A stretch of DNA of 64,000 bases from Candidatus Dechloromonas phosphoritropha (lineage in GTDB: Bacteria > Pseudomonadota > Gammaproteobacteria > Burkholderiales > Rhodocyclaceae): the NCBI GenBank assembly GCA_016722705.1, contig JADKGN010000004.1:1426001-1490000 (forward strand), written 5' to 3'. The stretch's first letter is position 1. Every line of letters starts with the position of its first letter. The position numbers and the translations under genes are program-made. Shown in pieces: positions 9,094-17,190 of the stretch. A model generated the notes under the pieces. The model saw only the letters and a program-made list of their open reading frames with translations, had not been told where the DNA came from and did no database searches.

Positions 9094-10236
9094 ATGCCAT
9101 CGGGTGGTCTGGCCGAGGTGCTCGCCACCTTCGGCCAGACCTATCTCGCCGCTCGTCCTTTGCCACGGGGTGCGGCCAAGGTCTGGCGGGCCATTGTGGC
9201 TTGCCGCACGGCGGCGCTTGGTGGTCATGTCGAATCCTGCCCGGACTGCGGGATGACCCGCCATGTCTATCATTCCTGCCGCAACCGGCATTGCCCGACC
9301 TGCCAGACCCGAACCAAAGAGGCGTGGATCGCGGCGCGGCGGCGCGAAGTGCTGCCGGTGCCGTACTTCCATCTGGTGTTTACCCTGCCGCACGATCTCA
9401 ATGCGTTGATCGGTGCGGCACCACGCCTGGTCTACGAGAATCTGTTCGCTGCCGTCTCGGCGACACTCACCGAATTTGCGCAGAGCCCACGCCATCTCGG
9501 GGGCATGCCGGCCTTCTCGCTGGTGTTGCATACCTGGAAACAGGATCTCGGGCGGCATGTGCATCTGCACGCCCTGGTCGCTGGTGGCGCCTTGGCTCAG
9601 ACGGGCACGTGGCTCCGGCCGAAGAAGGGCTTCCTGTTTCCGGTACGGGCGTTATCGAAGGTGTTTCGCGGCAAGTTCGTGGCTGGACTTGAGGCATTGT
9701 CACAAACGAAACGATTGCCCGAACAGGCGGACTGGCCACGCCTCAAGCCGGCCTTGTTCGCACATGACTGGGTGGTCTATGCCAAACAGCCCTTGGGCGG
9801 CCCCGAGGCAGTACTGGAGTATCTGGGTCGCTATACGCACCGGGTAGCGATTTCCAATGAGCGCATTGTTGGGATCGTCGGCAACGATGTGGCTTTCCGG
9901 GTGCGCGCCGACAACGATGGGAAGAAGCGGGTCTTGCGCTTGCCGGGTGTTGAGTTCATCGGGCGCTTTTTGTTGCATGTGTTACCGGCAGGATTCAAGC
10001 GCATCCGGCATTACGGCTTGCTTTCACCAGCCAGAAAGACGGCCGGGCTGGCGGCCGCACGGGCCGCCCTGGGCATGCCGCCAGCGGAACCCGCCGTGAT
10101 CGAATCCGTGGCGGACTTCCTGCGCCGGGTAGCGCGTTTCGCGCAGTTGTGCTGCCCGCACTGCGGCGGCCCGTTGTGTTTCACCGCAACCATCCTGCCG
10201 CAGCGTCATGCAGTTCATTCACGGGGGCCACCTTGA
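9094..10236 (+). CDS. IS91-family HUH transposase, copy 1
   Basis: A 380-residue rolling-circle transposase starting 6 nt after the recombinase stop. The N-terminal zinc-binding region has CxxC pairs (CPDCG, then CRNRHCPTC). The histidine motif HVHLH lies near residue 152 and the tyrosine motif EYLGRYTHR near residue 249, giving the two tyrosines separated by three residues that nick DNA. A C-terminal CCPHCGG pair completes it. Full length compared with the family; likely active. Confidence 0.93.
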   Translation: MPSGGLAEVLATFGQTYLAARPLPRGAAKVWRAIVACRTAALGGHVESCPDCGMTRHVYHSCRNRHCPTCQTRTKEAWIAARRREVLPVPYFHLVFTLPHDLNALIGAAPRLVYENLFAAVSATLTEFAQSPRHLGGMPAFSLVLHTWKQDLGRHVHLHALVAGGALAQTGTWLRPKKGFLFPVRALSKVFRGKFVAGLEALSQTKRLPEQADWPRLKPALFAHDWVVYAKQPLGGPEAVLEYLGRYTHRVAISNERIVGIVGNDVAFRVRADNDGKKRVLRLPGVEFIGRFLLHVLPAGFKRIRHYGLLSPARKTAGLAAARAALGMPPAEPAVIESVADFLRRVARFAQLCCPHCGGPLCFTATILPQRHAVHSRGPP

Positions 10237-10484
10237 ACTACGGATTTGCCCCCTGGCAAAGCGTTACATCGAGCAGGGAGACCGTTCGTGGTGGCGCTCG
10301 TCCGTACGCCGAGCGTTGGTGTTCCAGACCAGCACTTGGCCCTGGGTTGGCGCCAAATCAGGCTGGATTGCTCTGCGCCAGACCGTGTCAGGCTGTTGCT
10401 CGGGGTTGTTGCATTATGCCGCTCGATTGACTTCGGCCGACGCCACCTTACAATCCCCATAACCACCGCCCGTCCGGCGGTCCA

Positions 10485-10567
10485 GTCCAACAAGGTTTAT
10501 CCGCCGATATGAATTTCTGCTCCCTTCAACCGCGTCCGCGTCGGCGGATAAACGCTATTCGTTAGCC
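10485..10567 (+). other. attC: attC site 1
   Basis: R'' GTCCAAC (10485-10491) and R' GTTAGCC (10561-10567) flank a perfect 13-bp inverted pair, GTTTATCCGCCGA (10495-10507) and its complement (10541-10553), with a 33-nt centre. This is the folding pattern of integron attC sites. It closes the cassette that carries IS91 element 1, and the next cassette gene begins 5 nt after it. Confidence 0.8.
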
Positions 10568-10572
10568 AACAT

Positions 10573-11109
10573 ATGAGTCCAGCGGAACTCCGTGGTCAGT
10601 TGCAGACAATCAAGAACAACTACGCGCTTGTTCAGGCTGGAATCATGTTCTTGGCTCAGCCCGACGCCGTCACGAAATTTGACGAATATTTCGCCGTAGT
10701 CTCAGCTCATCCAGAAGCAAAGAAGTTTGGCTATATTCGTTACGTCTTCGAAAGTGATGAATTGTTGGCGCTCGCTACGAATCAGTTACGAAAGTCCGTG
10801 CTCAGAAATTGCCTCAAGGAAATGTTTGAGCTGGTGAAGGTGTATGGCCTAGAGACAAACCAAATAAAACTTCTGAGAGCGGCACCGTGGTACCAGTTCT
10901 TGCGCATGATAAGCAACAGCCTCTCCCATGACTATTGGCTACGATACAAGGAGCATGACTTGAAACTGCTACCAATCACTTGGTCTGGTCTTACACTTAC
11001 TGCCGCCATGGATGGTAGCGAATTGCCGATGGCAGGATTTCTCACACGAGTAAAAGTCATAGAACTGATGGACGACGTCATTTTGTACGCCGAGCAACAT
11101 GTTGGCTAA
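10573..11109 (+). CDS. Integron cassette gene, unknown function (178 residues)
   Basis: Not recognised as a named family. The protein is soluble and helical, and its codon use is more AT-rich than the surrounding genes (for example AATATTT, AATAAAACTT), as in many cassettes. It has an RMISNSLSH stretch near residue 112, vaguely like the R...H motif of HEPN nucleases, but too weak for a call. ATG 10573 lies 5 nt from attC1 without a clear ribosome binding site, typical of cassettes read from Pc. The stop codon TAA 11107-11109 sits exactly at the 3' boundary of the group II intron, which interrupts this cassette's attC. Confidence 0.75.
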   Translation: MSPAELRGQLQTIKNNYALVQAGIMFLAQPDAVTKFDEYFAVVSAHPEAKKFGYIRYVFESDELLALATNQLRKSVLRNCLKEMFELVKVYGLETNQIKLLRAAPWYQFLRMISNSLSHDYWLRYKEHDLKLLPITWSGLTLTAAMDGSELPMAGFLTRVKVIELMDDVILYAEQHVG

Positions 11110-13096
11110 TCGGGTAAGGACCGGCTTCTAACCGGCCCTCCCCACACCACCCACCATGCGGGTCCGCAGTGGGCGGTTCAACGAGTTGACGCGCTCGACT
11201 AAGACGAATAACCCTGCGCCTTGCACCATAACGTCTTGATGCTCAGCAACCCTTTGGTCTTGAGCCAGTCATTGCTCAACGCTTGTTGCATCGCCGGAGT
11301 ACGTGCCATGTGCCAGTAGCTCTTGCTGCTGACGCCATGCTGGATCGCTGTTTTCAGGCTCACGCCCAACGCCAGCAAGTGCTTGATCTTCGTGCGCGGC
11401 CAGCGCCATTGTTTCCAATAGCCCATTCGGATGCGCCGTCTGATCCACTCGTCCAGTCCCGGGATCGGTCGGTAGTACTCGCTGATGCCAAAGTACCCCA
11501 TCCACCCCCGCACGTACTGTCCCAGCTTGCGCAGCCGGAACTCCATTGATACTCCCCAGCTCCTGCCGGTGAGTTCCTTCACGCGGTACTTGAACGCCGC
11601 CAGCTTTTTCTCCAGCCAGCGGATTTTGCCCCGAACTATCGTGAAGCCCAGAAAACCGCATTCACTTATCTTCGCCACCTTGCTTTTGACCGGGTTGATT
11701 TTGAGCTTCAGACGACCTTCCAGATATTGCGTCAAACTTTGCATGACTCGGTTTCCTGCTCGCGGACTTTTGACCAGCACCACCATGTCGTCGGCGTATC
11801 GCGCAAAACGATGCCCACGCCGTTCGAGTTCATGATCCAGTTCGTTGAGCAGAATGTTGGCCAAGAGCGGCGACAGCGGCCCACCCTGGGGCGTGCCGAT
11901 GTCGCTGGGCTCGACGTGCTCACCGACCAGCACCCCGGCGCGCAGGTAACGTCCGATCAGATTCAACAACGCCTTGTCGCGGATCGTTCGCCCGAGGATA
12001 TTCATCAACACGTCGTGATTGACCGTGTCGAAGAATTTGGCGAGGTCAATATCCACGGCCATGGCGTAGCCGTCCTTCACATGCCGTTGTACCTGTCTGA
12101 TCGCTTGGTGTGCATTGCGGCCCGGTCGAAAGCCGAAGCTCGATCCCGAGAAGCGGGGATCGAAGATCGGCGTGAGCACTTGGGCGATAGCCTGCTGGAT
12201 GACCCGATCCATGAGGATCGGAATCCCCAGCAGCCGCTTGCTGCCGTCCTCCTTGGGTATTTCGACCCGACGGACGGCACTGGGGCGATAGTGCCCGGTT
12301 TCGAGTTGGCTTCGGATGTCTCCCCAGTGCGCCCGCAGGTAGGCGGGAAAGCCCTCGATGGTGATGCCGTCGATACCCGGCGCCCCCTTGTTGGCTTTCA
12401 CGCGCCCCCACGCGGTGCGCAGGTTGCCGCTGGAGAGTACTGCTGCCATTAACTCGGTTGTTTCCACTGCTTTTCGTCTCGTCTTGTTTCAAGGCTCGGT
12501 TCGGGTTGTTCGCCGGCTCGCCTTCCCCGCCTGGGGATACTTCGGCTACGCCAAGATCGCTCCGTCTGCTCCTTGTGGTTCGTTGTTCGATCCTTCGCCG
12601 CGCCACAACTTGCACGACTACTATGATCTCTGCTGACTTCTGCCGCTTCACATCAGCCATTGCTGACCGCTGCGCTGTTACGGTTACTGAACGTTGCTGC
12701 CCGTTCGATCGCCCTTGATGCGTGACAGCCCACATCGGCGCTGGTTGATTGGGACTGGCTCAACCCGGCCACCTTTCGTTCAGCCTACGTCACCGCTCGC
12801 GCGGCAGATCTCCCCAGGTAAGAACGCGATGTTTCCGCGCACAAGCGCCGCATTTACCGTAAGGGTCGTACCGGTGGGCTTCGTCGTCCTGTGCCGACTC
12901 GCCTCGACCCTCTCGGCCTTCTATGCAGTTTCTGTCCGTCGCCTCGCACGTTTGCACTCCGGCTTCCTCCAGACAAGCCCTCGCGAGCTTGCCCTTGCCT
13001 TCGGCTAGTGGTTATCATTGACTCGTGATGAATCCATGTCGGTGCTCCCACAGGGGACTTCCACCCCATTACATCGCGCCCATGCTGGGCGCACAC
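11108..13096 (-). mobile_element. Group II intron inserted in an attC site, antisense to cassettes
   Basis: Leftward, the element begins GTGTGCGCCCAGCATGGG near 13096 (the GTGYG intron start is also met at 13094). It carries an RT/maturase gene and ends with a domain V-like hairpin (ACCGCCCACTGCGG ... GGTGGGTGGT, around 11150-11185) and a domain VI-like helix ending CCTTACCCGAT near 11109. The roughly 1.99 kb length, the reverse orientation to the cassettes, and the location inside an attC (right half at 13100-13155) fit the IIC-attC class, which targets the folded bottom strand of attC. The 12468-13096 part is the noncoding 5' ribozyme region. Exact boundaries are uncertain by a few bases. 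Confidence 0.85.
11199..12467 (-). CDS. ltrA: Group II intron reverse transcriptase/maturase
   Basis: A 422-residue intron-encoded protein. RT motifs are in order: NKGAPGIDG near residue 25, RPLGIP-like KRLLGIPILMDR near residue 77, FGFRPGRNAH near residue 110, DIDLAKFFDTVNH near residue 140, TPQGGPLSPLLANI near residue 190, and the catalytic YADDMVVLV near residue 224. The maturase (domain X) region follows. There is no C-terminal HNH endonuclease, as in group IIC introns. It promotes splicing and reverse transcription of the intron at 11108-13096. The frame is intact. Confidence 0.94.
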   Translation of the reverse strand: METTELMAAVLSSGNLRTAWGRVKANKGAPGIDGITIEGFPAYLRAHWGDIRSQLETGHYRPSAVRRVEIPKEDGSKRLLGIPILMDRVIQQAIAQVLTPIFDPRFSGSSFGFRPGRNAHQAIRQVQRHVKDGYAMAVDIDLAKFFDTVNHDVLMNILGRTIRDKALLNLIGRYLRAGVLVGEHVEPSDIGTPQGGPLSPLLANILLNELDHELERRGHRFARYADDMVVLVKSPRAGNRVMQSLTQYLEGRLKLKINPVKSKVAKISECGFLGFTIVRGKIRWLEKKLAAFKYRVKELTGRSWGVSMEFRLRKLGQYVRGWMGYFGISEYYRPIPGLDEWIRRRIRMGYWKQWRWPRTKIKHLLALGVSLKTAIQHGVSSKSYWHMARTPAMQQALSNDWLKTKGLLSIKTLWCKAQGYSS

Positions 13097-13099
13097 CCG

Positions 13100-13155
13100 G
13101 CAGTCGAGTCGGACGCGGCGAAGAAACCGCCGCGCCACTCACTTCTACGTTGGGC
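13100..13155 (+). other. attC: attC site 2, right half (split by the intron)
   Basis: The right core R' GTTGGGC (13149-13155) matches GTTRRRY. It is preceded by a GCGGCG/CGCCGC hairpin (13106-13133). The left core would be formed by the bases around 11102-11107 (GTTGGCTA) on the other side of the intron. The next cassette starts at 13150. Confidence 0.65.
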
Positions 13156-13166
13156 ATTGAAGAAAC

Positions 13167-13811
13167 ATGGTCACTCTCACGAGCTTTGAAAAGGAGTTGG
13201 CGGCTCTCATCGGAAGGCCGACTGGTCTACGCCCGTTCGTTTGTGACGGCTCCCCTCTTGAGTGCCAAGCATTCATCGTTGGTTTCAACCCAGCTACGAC
13301 CCTGTCAGCAGATTTCTGGGAGTTTTGGCGTACAGATTACGGCTTTGACAAAGCGGCATGGCTGGAGGCGTATAAGAAAGATCGACAAGACCGTCCGTTA
13401 AGGCCAAAACAGAAGCGGCGCAATCTCATAAGCACCACTCGGCGAGTCCTCGACTGGATGTCAGAGGCAGCCTCGCCAATCCGTTGCCTCGAAACCAACA
13501 TCTATTCGGCCCCAACCGAACAGGCAGCTGATTTGGCGTTCCATTGCCGCGTCACGACCCCGTTTGATTTCTTGCTAGCTGCGCTCAGGCCAAACATCAT
13601 CGTTGCGCATGGCGATGATGCGGTGGCTTACCTACAGCAGATGAAGTTGTCGGCCCAAGTTATACCGGTTTCGCACCTTTCGCGTGGTTGGTCACGAGAA
13701 GCCGCTGCTGCGCTTGGTCAGAAGGTCAAGACAGCGTGCGCCAATGCCCAACCCATCATTCCACCGGACCTTGCGCATGAAGCCGCGCAGGCCGGTGAAT
13801 TCAAACGTTAG
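13167..13811 (+). CDS. Integron cassette gene, uracil-DNA-glycosylase-like fold
   Basis: A 214-residue protein. The IVGFNPAT segment near residue 37 resembles motif A of the UDG superfamily, and PVSHLSRGWS near residue 173 resembles its HPS-type motif. Between them is RPNIIVAHGDDAVAYL. This pattern is seen in UDG-like proteins of unknown substrate, so enzyme activity is not claimed. ATG 13167 is 11 nt after the attC2 core. The last 22 codons lie within attC3, and the TAG stop is part of the R' core (GTTAG). Confidence 0.65.
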   Translation: MVTLTSFEKELAALIGRPTGLRPFVCDGSPLECQAFIVGFNPATTLSADFWEFWRTDYGFDKAAWLEAYKKDRQDRPLRPKQKRRNLISTTRRVLDWMSEAASPIRCLETNIYSAPTEQAADLAFHCRVTTPFDFLLAALRPNIIVAHGDDAVAYLQQMKLSAQVIPVSHLSRGWSREAAAALGQKVKTACANAQPIIPPDLAHEAAQAGEFKR

Positions 13812-13813
13812 CA
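13746..13813 (+). other. attC: attC site 3, overlapping the end of the cassette gene
   Basis: R'' GCCCAAC (13746-13752) and R' GTTAGCA (13807-13813, last base off consensus) flank arms TTCCACCGGACCT and AGGCCGGTGAA. These pair with two unpaired bases, as in attC. It lies within coding sequence, which weakens the call, but the position directly before a new gene is right. Confidence 0.5.
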
Positions 13814-13826
13814 GTCGGGAGGGCAC

Positions 13827-14627
13827 ATGATGGCAAACCGCCTAACACCAGTATTTGTCTCCCACGGCGGTGGCCCGATGCCGCTCCTTGGCGACCCCGG
13901 GCACACTGAGATGGTCGACTGCCTGAAAGGCTTGGCTGCAAAACTTGCTCGCCCTAATGCCGTCGTTGTAGTGAGCGCTCATTGGGAGGAGAAAGTTGCC
14001 ACCATTACTGCCTCTGAAAATCCTTCGCTGATTTATGACTACTACGGATTTCCAGAAGAATCGTATGCAATCACTTATCCCTGCAGAGGCGAGCCAACTC
14101 TGGCTCAGGAACTACACAGTCTGTTAGAAGCTGCAGCGATCGATGTGGCTCTGGATGGGGAGCGAGGTCTTGACCACGGCGTATTTGTTCCGCTGAAAAT
14201 CATGTGGCCCGAGGCCAATGTGCCCTGTGTTCAATTATCGCTGCTAAATTCGCTTGATCCATCGAGTCATATCGCCGTCGGTAAGGCACTGCGTGGCTTG
14301 GGCCGTGAGAATGTATGGCTAATAGGCTCTGGGTTCTCGTTTCACAATTTGAAGGCGTTTTTTGCTACTGACAATGCCTCATCGCGTCAGATGAACCGAG
14401 ATTTTGAGTGGTGGTTGCGGGATACATGCAGTAGCACGTCCTGCTCGGAAGCCGAAAGAATGAAAAGGCTGATCCACTGGATTGAGGCGCCGGGTGCTCG
14501 GTTCTGTCATCCTCGGGAAGAGCATTTGCTCCCGCTTCACGTGTGTTACGGGGCGGCCCAAAGGCGATGTTCAGAGGCGCTGAATCTCAAGATCATGGGC
14601 AAAGAATCGAGCATGTATGTTTGGTGA
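13827..14627 (+). CDS. DODA-type extradiol dioxygenase, cassette-borne
   Basis: A 266-residue LigB-superfamily protein like YgiD, the 4,5-DOPA extradiol dioxygenase. Likely zinc ligands are visible in VSHGGGPM near residue 13, SAHWEE near residue 51, DHGVFVPL near residue 117 and GSGFSFHNL near residue 168. The family opens catecholic rings using non-haem metal and O2; the substrate here is unknown. GGGAGGG precedes ATG 13827 (a second ATG follows directly). It is followed by attC4, so it is a cassette gene. The C-terminal quarter is less typical. Confidence 0.8.
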   Translation: MMANRLTPVFVSHGGGPMPLLGDPGHTEMVDCLKGLAAKLARPNAVVVVSAHWEEKVATITASENPSLIYDYYGFPEESYAITYPCRGEPTLAQELHSLLEAAAIDVALDGERGLDHGVFVPLKIMWPEANVPCVQLSLLNSLDPSSHIAVGKALRGLGRENVWLIGSGFSFHNLKAFFATDNASSRQMNRDFEWWLRDTCSSTSCSEAERMKRLIHWIEAPGARFCHPREEHLLPLHVCYGAAQRRCSEALNLKIMGKESSMYVW

Positions 14628-14633
14628 GCCGAC

Positions 14634-14696
14634 TGCTAACGATTAAGGTTAGATCGTGATCGCGGAGCGAGCCACGATCTGAACCGGTTGTTGAAC
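14634..14696 (+). other. attC: attC site 4
   Basis: R'' TGCTAAC (14634-14640) and R' GTTGAAC (14690-14696). Arms GGTTAGATCGTG (14647-14658) and CACGATCTGAACC (14673-14685) pair with one extra unpaired G, the hallmark that gives attC its strand polarity. The stop of the dioxygenase gene is 7 nt upstream. Confidence 0.85.
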
Positions 14697-14907
14697 AAGC
14701 CCGGTTCCGGGTTCCCTGCAAATAGCTTTTTGACTCCCTGCCCGAAGGTGGGAGGGTTGCCCGGTTCGGTGATCGGGCGGTGCCTGAATCAGCGCTTGAA
14801 CCGGGCCGATCTAGCAAATTCGGCGGCTGACACCCCGTTTTCCGGCATTTTCAGGCCGAGCGCCGCCGTGGCGCCGGTCGGCGCACCGCCTTTCCTGTGG
14901 CCGTGAC

Positions 14908-15996
14908 TTACACGGCCGTCTCCGCCATCAGTGCCGAACTTCGTCGCCTGACCGTGCTGGCCGGAATCCGCCGCCGGATGATCTGCATCGGTGTGCCGCA
15001 GCAAGGACAAAGAAACGCCGGCCGGGGTTTCTCGATGGGCGGTGTGCGTGGCGCGATCCTGAGCACGAGGTGCAGCAAGGCAATCAGGCTTTTGCGGTTA
15101 GGGTGCAGAAAGCCGTAGTTCCGCGCCCGCCGGAAACCCTTGGGCAGGACGTGTTGCAGGATCAGGCGCAGGAAGTCGGCGGCACTTTCGGTGCGCACCT
15201 TCATTTCGCCGCTCTGGCTGTCCCGGTAACGAAAGCTGACTTGGCCGTTCTCGCAGGACAGGATGTCGGATTCCCGGATCACCCCGCGATAGAGGTAGCG
15301 CCCGAGATAGACCAGCGCCTTCTCGCCGTTGCCGACACTTTTGCAATCGGCCACCCATTTCTTTGGCAGTTGGCTGGGCAAGCTCAGCCCTTCCTGTTTC
15401 AACGCGGCGAGCAGTTTGCCGCGAAACACCTTGGCCAGCGCCTGGTGGTTGAACAGGTAGCCGGTCTTGGTCCGCCAGCGCCGCGTTTTTGGATCAAGGG
15501 TGGCCGCCGGCATGGCGAGATGGACATGCGGGTGCAGGTCGAGCCGGCGCGAGTGGGTGTGCAGCACCGCCACCGCCCCGGCTTCGCCCTTGAGTTTCCG
15601 GTCGTTACGGCAGAAGGCCTGCACCGTCGCCCAGGCGGCGGCGAACAACGCAGCATAGACGGCGCGTGCTTGCCGGAAAGCCAAGGGCCGCAGTTCGGCC
15701 GGCAAGGTGAAGGTGAGCAGAAAGTACTCGGCCGGCACTTGCAGGCGGCGCTGACGTTCCAGCCAGCGTTCGCTCTCGTGGTGCTGGCAGTGCGGGCAAA
15801 GCCGATGCCCGCAGGAATGTGGAATGAGCCGCCGTTCGGCGCAGTCCGGGCAGGCGGCGAGCAGGTGCGAGGCCATCGTGCTGCGACAGTGCTGCATCGC
15901 TTGGAGCGCCTGCCCCCGCTCCGGGGTGAGCTGCTGGCCGTAGCAGGCGCGGTAGTCGCCCTCATGCTGGCGGATGATCTCGGCGAGCGGGATCAT
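14908..15996 (-). CDS. IS91-family HUH transposase, copy 2
   Basis: A 362-residue protein, only distantly similar to copy 1, so the two elements are different IS91 relatives. The N-terminal zinc-binding cysteines (CPDCAERR..., CPHCQHH) are present. The histidine motif is LHPHVHLAMP near residue 154, and the tyrosine motif YLGRYLYRG near residue 229 has both tyrosines. A C-terminal CPCCGTPM pair is present. ATG 15996 overlaps the recombinase stop. The frame is intact. Confidence 0.92.
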   Translation of the reverse strand: MIPLAEIIRQHEGDYRACYGQQLTPERGQALQAMQHCRSTMASHLLAACPDCAERRLIPHSCGHRLCPHCQHHESERWLERQRRLQVPAEYFLLTFTLPAELRPLAFRQARAVYAALFAAAWATVQAFCRNDRKLKGEAGAVAVLHTHSRRLDLHPHVHLAMPAATLDPKTRRWRTKTGYLFNHQALAKVFRGKLLAALKQEGLSLPSQLPKKWVADCKSVGNGEKALVYLGRYLYRGVIRESDILSCENGQVSFRYRDSQSGEMKVRTESAADFLRLILQHVLPKGFRRARNYGFLHPNRKSLIALLHLVLRIAPRTPPIEKPRPAFLCPCCGTPMQIIRRRIPASTVRRRSSALMAETAV

Positions 15997-16940
15997 CGGA
16001 TGTTTCGCCAGTCGAGGACAAAGCCCTGCATCAGGGCATCGATGCGGGTCCGGGCCGATTCGTTGGTATGGCTGGTGAGGTGCGTGTAGCGGGCGGTGGT
16101 CAGGATGGAGTGGTGACCGAGGATCTTCTGGACTTCCAGCAGATCGACACCGTGCTCGATCAGGTGCGTGGCATAGCTGTGGCGCAGGCTGTGCGGGGTG
16201 ATCTTTTTTTATGTCTGCGGCGTCCTCGCCGCAGACGGTATCCCAGCGATTAAGCCGCAGTCGGCCACGACTTTGCGCAGGGTGATTTGCACGCCACCGC
16301 GATCGAGCGGTGAAGTCGCCAGATGCGCGCCTTTCAGGCCGGCGTGGCGGTTGGGAAACAGGAGTTCGGGATGGCGATGCGTTTGCCAGAAACGGCGCAG
16401 CACCGAGAGCGTGGCCTGCGGCAGGGGCACGAGGCGATCCCGGTTGCCCTTGGCGTCGCGCACCTGGACGCGCAGGCGGGCGGCATCGATGTCACCGACC
16501 TTGAGCGCCAGCCCTTCACCCAGCCGTAGCCCAAGGCTGTAGAGGGTGAAGTAGAACACCCGGTAGCTGAGCACCCGCGTCGCCAGAAACAGGCGCTGCG
16601 CTTCGTCGACCGTGACAATGTCCGGCAGGCGCTGGGTCCTGGGCGGCTTGATCAGGTTCGGCATCGCCCAAGGCTGTTTCAGGATATGGGTGGTGAAGAA
16701 TTTGAGGCCGTAGAGATCGAGCTTCACCGCGCTCCACGAGTGGGTGCCGATCAGGTCGCTGAAGTACTCGGTGAGTTGGGCTTCCGACAAGGCGTCGATG
16801 CGGTAATCGAAATACCCGCCGAGGCGCCGGATGGCGCGGGCGTAAGCGTCGATGGTCTTGGGTTGCAGGCCCTTCAGCTTCAGGTGTTTCAAGTGGCTGT
16901 CGTACTGCCGGGCAAAAGGCTCGGGGAAATCGTTCGTCAT
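15993..16940 (-). pseudogene. Tyrosine recombinase of element 2, in-frame stop
   Basis: ATG 16940 begins MTNDFPEPFARQYDSHLKHL; the frame is open to TAA 16209-16211. After that stop the same frame continues ITPHSLRHSYATHLIEHGV and LGHHSILTTARYTHL to TGA 15993-15995, exactly at the transposase start. The N-terminal domain, R in SLGLRLGEG, HxxR and the tyrosine are all present but separated by the stop. The stop lies in a short extra segment with a perfect 10-bp palindrome (GTCTGCGGCG/CGCCGCAGAC) that looks like an insertion of about 39 nt. Either the protein is dead or the stop is sometimes read through. Confidence 0.8.
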
Positions 16941-16998
16941 GCTGGTTTGTCCTCACGAAATGTTGCAGAATCGGTCCCATCAAAACGAAGGAACCAAC

Positions 16999-17097
16999 AT
17001 GCAGGATAATTCGGAGGCAGCAGATTGGGGTCTTCTCCGCGTAGCGGCTTCGTTCAACCCTTCCTTCAACCGGACTCGCCTTCGGCGAGCCGGTTAA
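16999..17097 (+). CDS. Tiny cassette ORF ending in attC5
   Basis: ATG 16999 follows AAGGAACC. The frame (MQDNSEAADWGLLRVAASFN...) is 32 codons and its second half is simply attC5 translated (NPSFNRTRLRRAG). It is probably the remnant or leader of the last cassette, cut by IS91 element 2. Expression as a protein is doubtful. Confidence 0.35.
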   Translation: MQDNSEAADWGLLRVAASFNPSFNRTRLRRAG

Positions 17098-17111
17098 GTC
17101 AAACGTTGAGC
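17052..17111 (+). other. attC: attC site 5 (right end of integron)
   Basis: R'' GTTCAAC (17052-17058) and R' GTTGAGC (17105-17111) both fit consensus. Arms AACCGGACTCGCC and GGCGAGCCGGTT pair with one extrahelical A and a TTC loop. At 60 bp this is the most canonical attC here. It is the last integron feature before HMG-CoA lyase. Confidence 0.92.
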
Positions 17112-17190
17112 GGCCGTTTTTCATAAACATCACGGACCACCTTGGCTTGATTTCTGTCTTTCAAACAACTTTCTACTCACCACTCCGCCC

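Larger units (their letters stand above)
8160..10484 (+). mobile_element. IS91-type element 1 (tyrosine recombinase + HUH transposase)
   Basis: Between attI and the first attC lies a two-gene IS91-type module, both genes rightward. Ends were not determined: IS91 relatives lack inverted repeats and move by rolling circle. No recognisable cassette gene remains between attI and 10484, so the element either replaced or fills the first cassette. The 5' leader (8160-8244) contains a short palindrome TGGGAATGTTCCCA. The 3' noncoding tail runs from 10237 to about 10484 and holds nothing else I recognise. Confidence 0.65.
14697..16990 (-). mobile_element. IS91-type element 2, leftward
   Basis: Same gene order as element 1 but on the other strand: recombinase (broken), then transposase, then about 210 bp of noncoding DNA reaching attC4. 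The tail (14697-14907) contains no gene. It abuts GAAC (14693-14696) of the attC4 core, and GAAC is the known target tetranucleotide next to the replication-origin end of IS91 relatives. The exact right end was not located. Confidence 0.6.

Noticed and set aside
16205..16250. Rho-independent terminator from the palindrome in the recombinase
   Set aside because: In the sense direction the stem is followed by an A-run, not a T-run.
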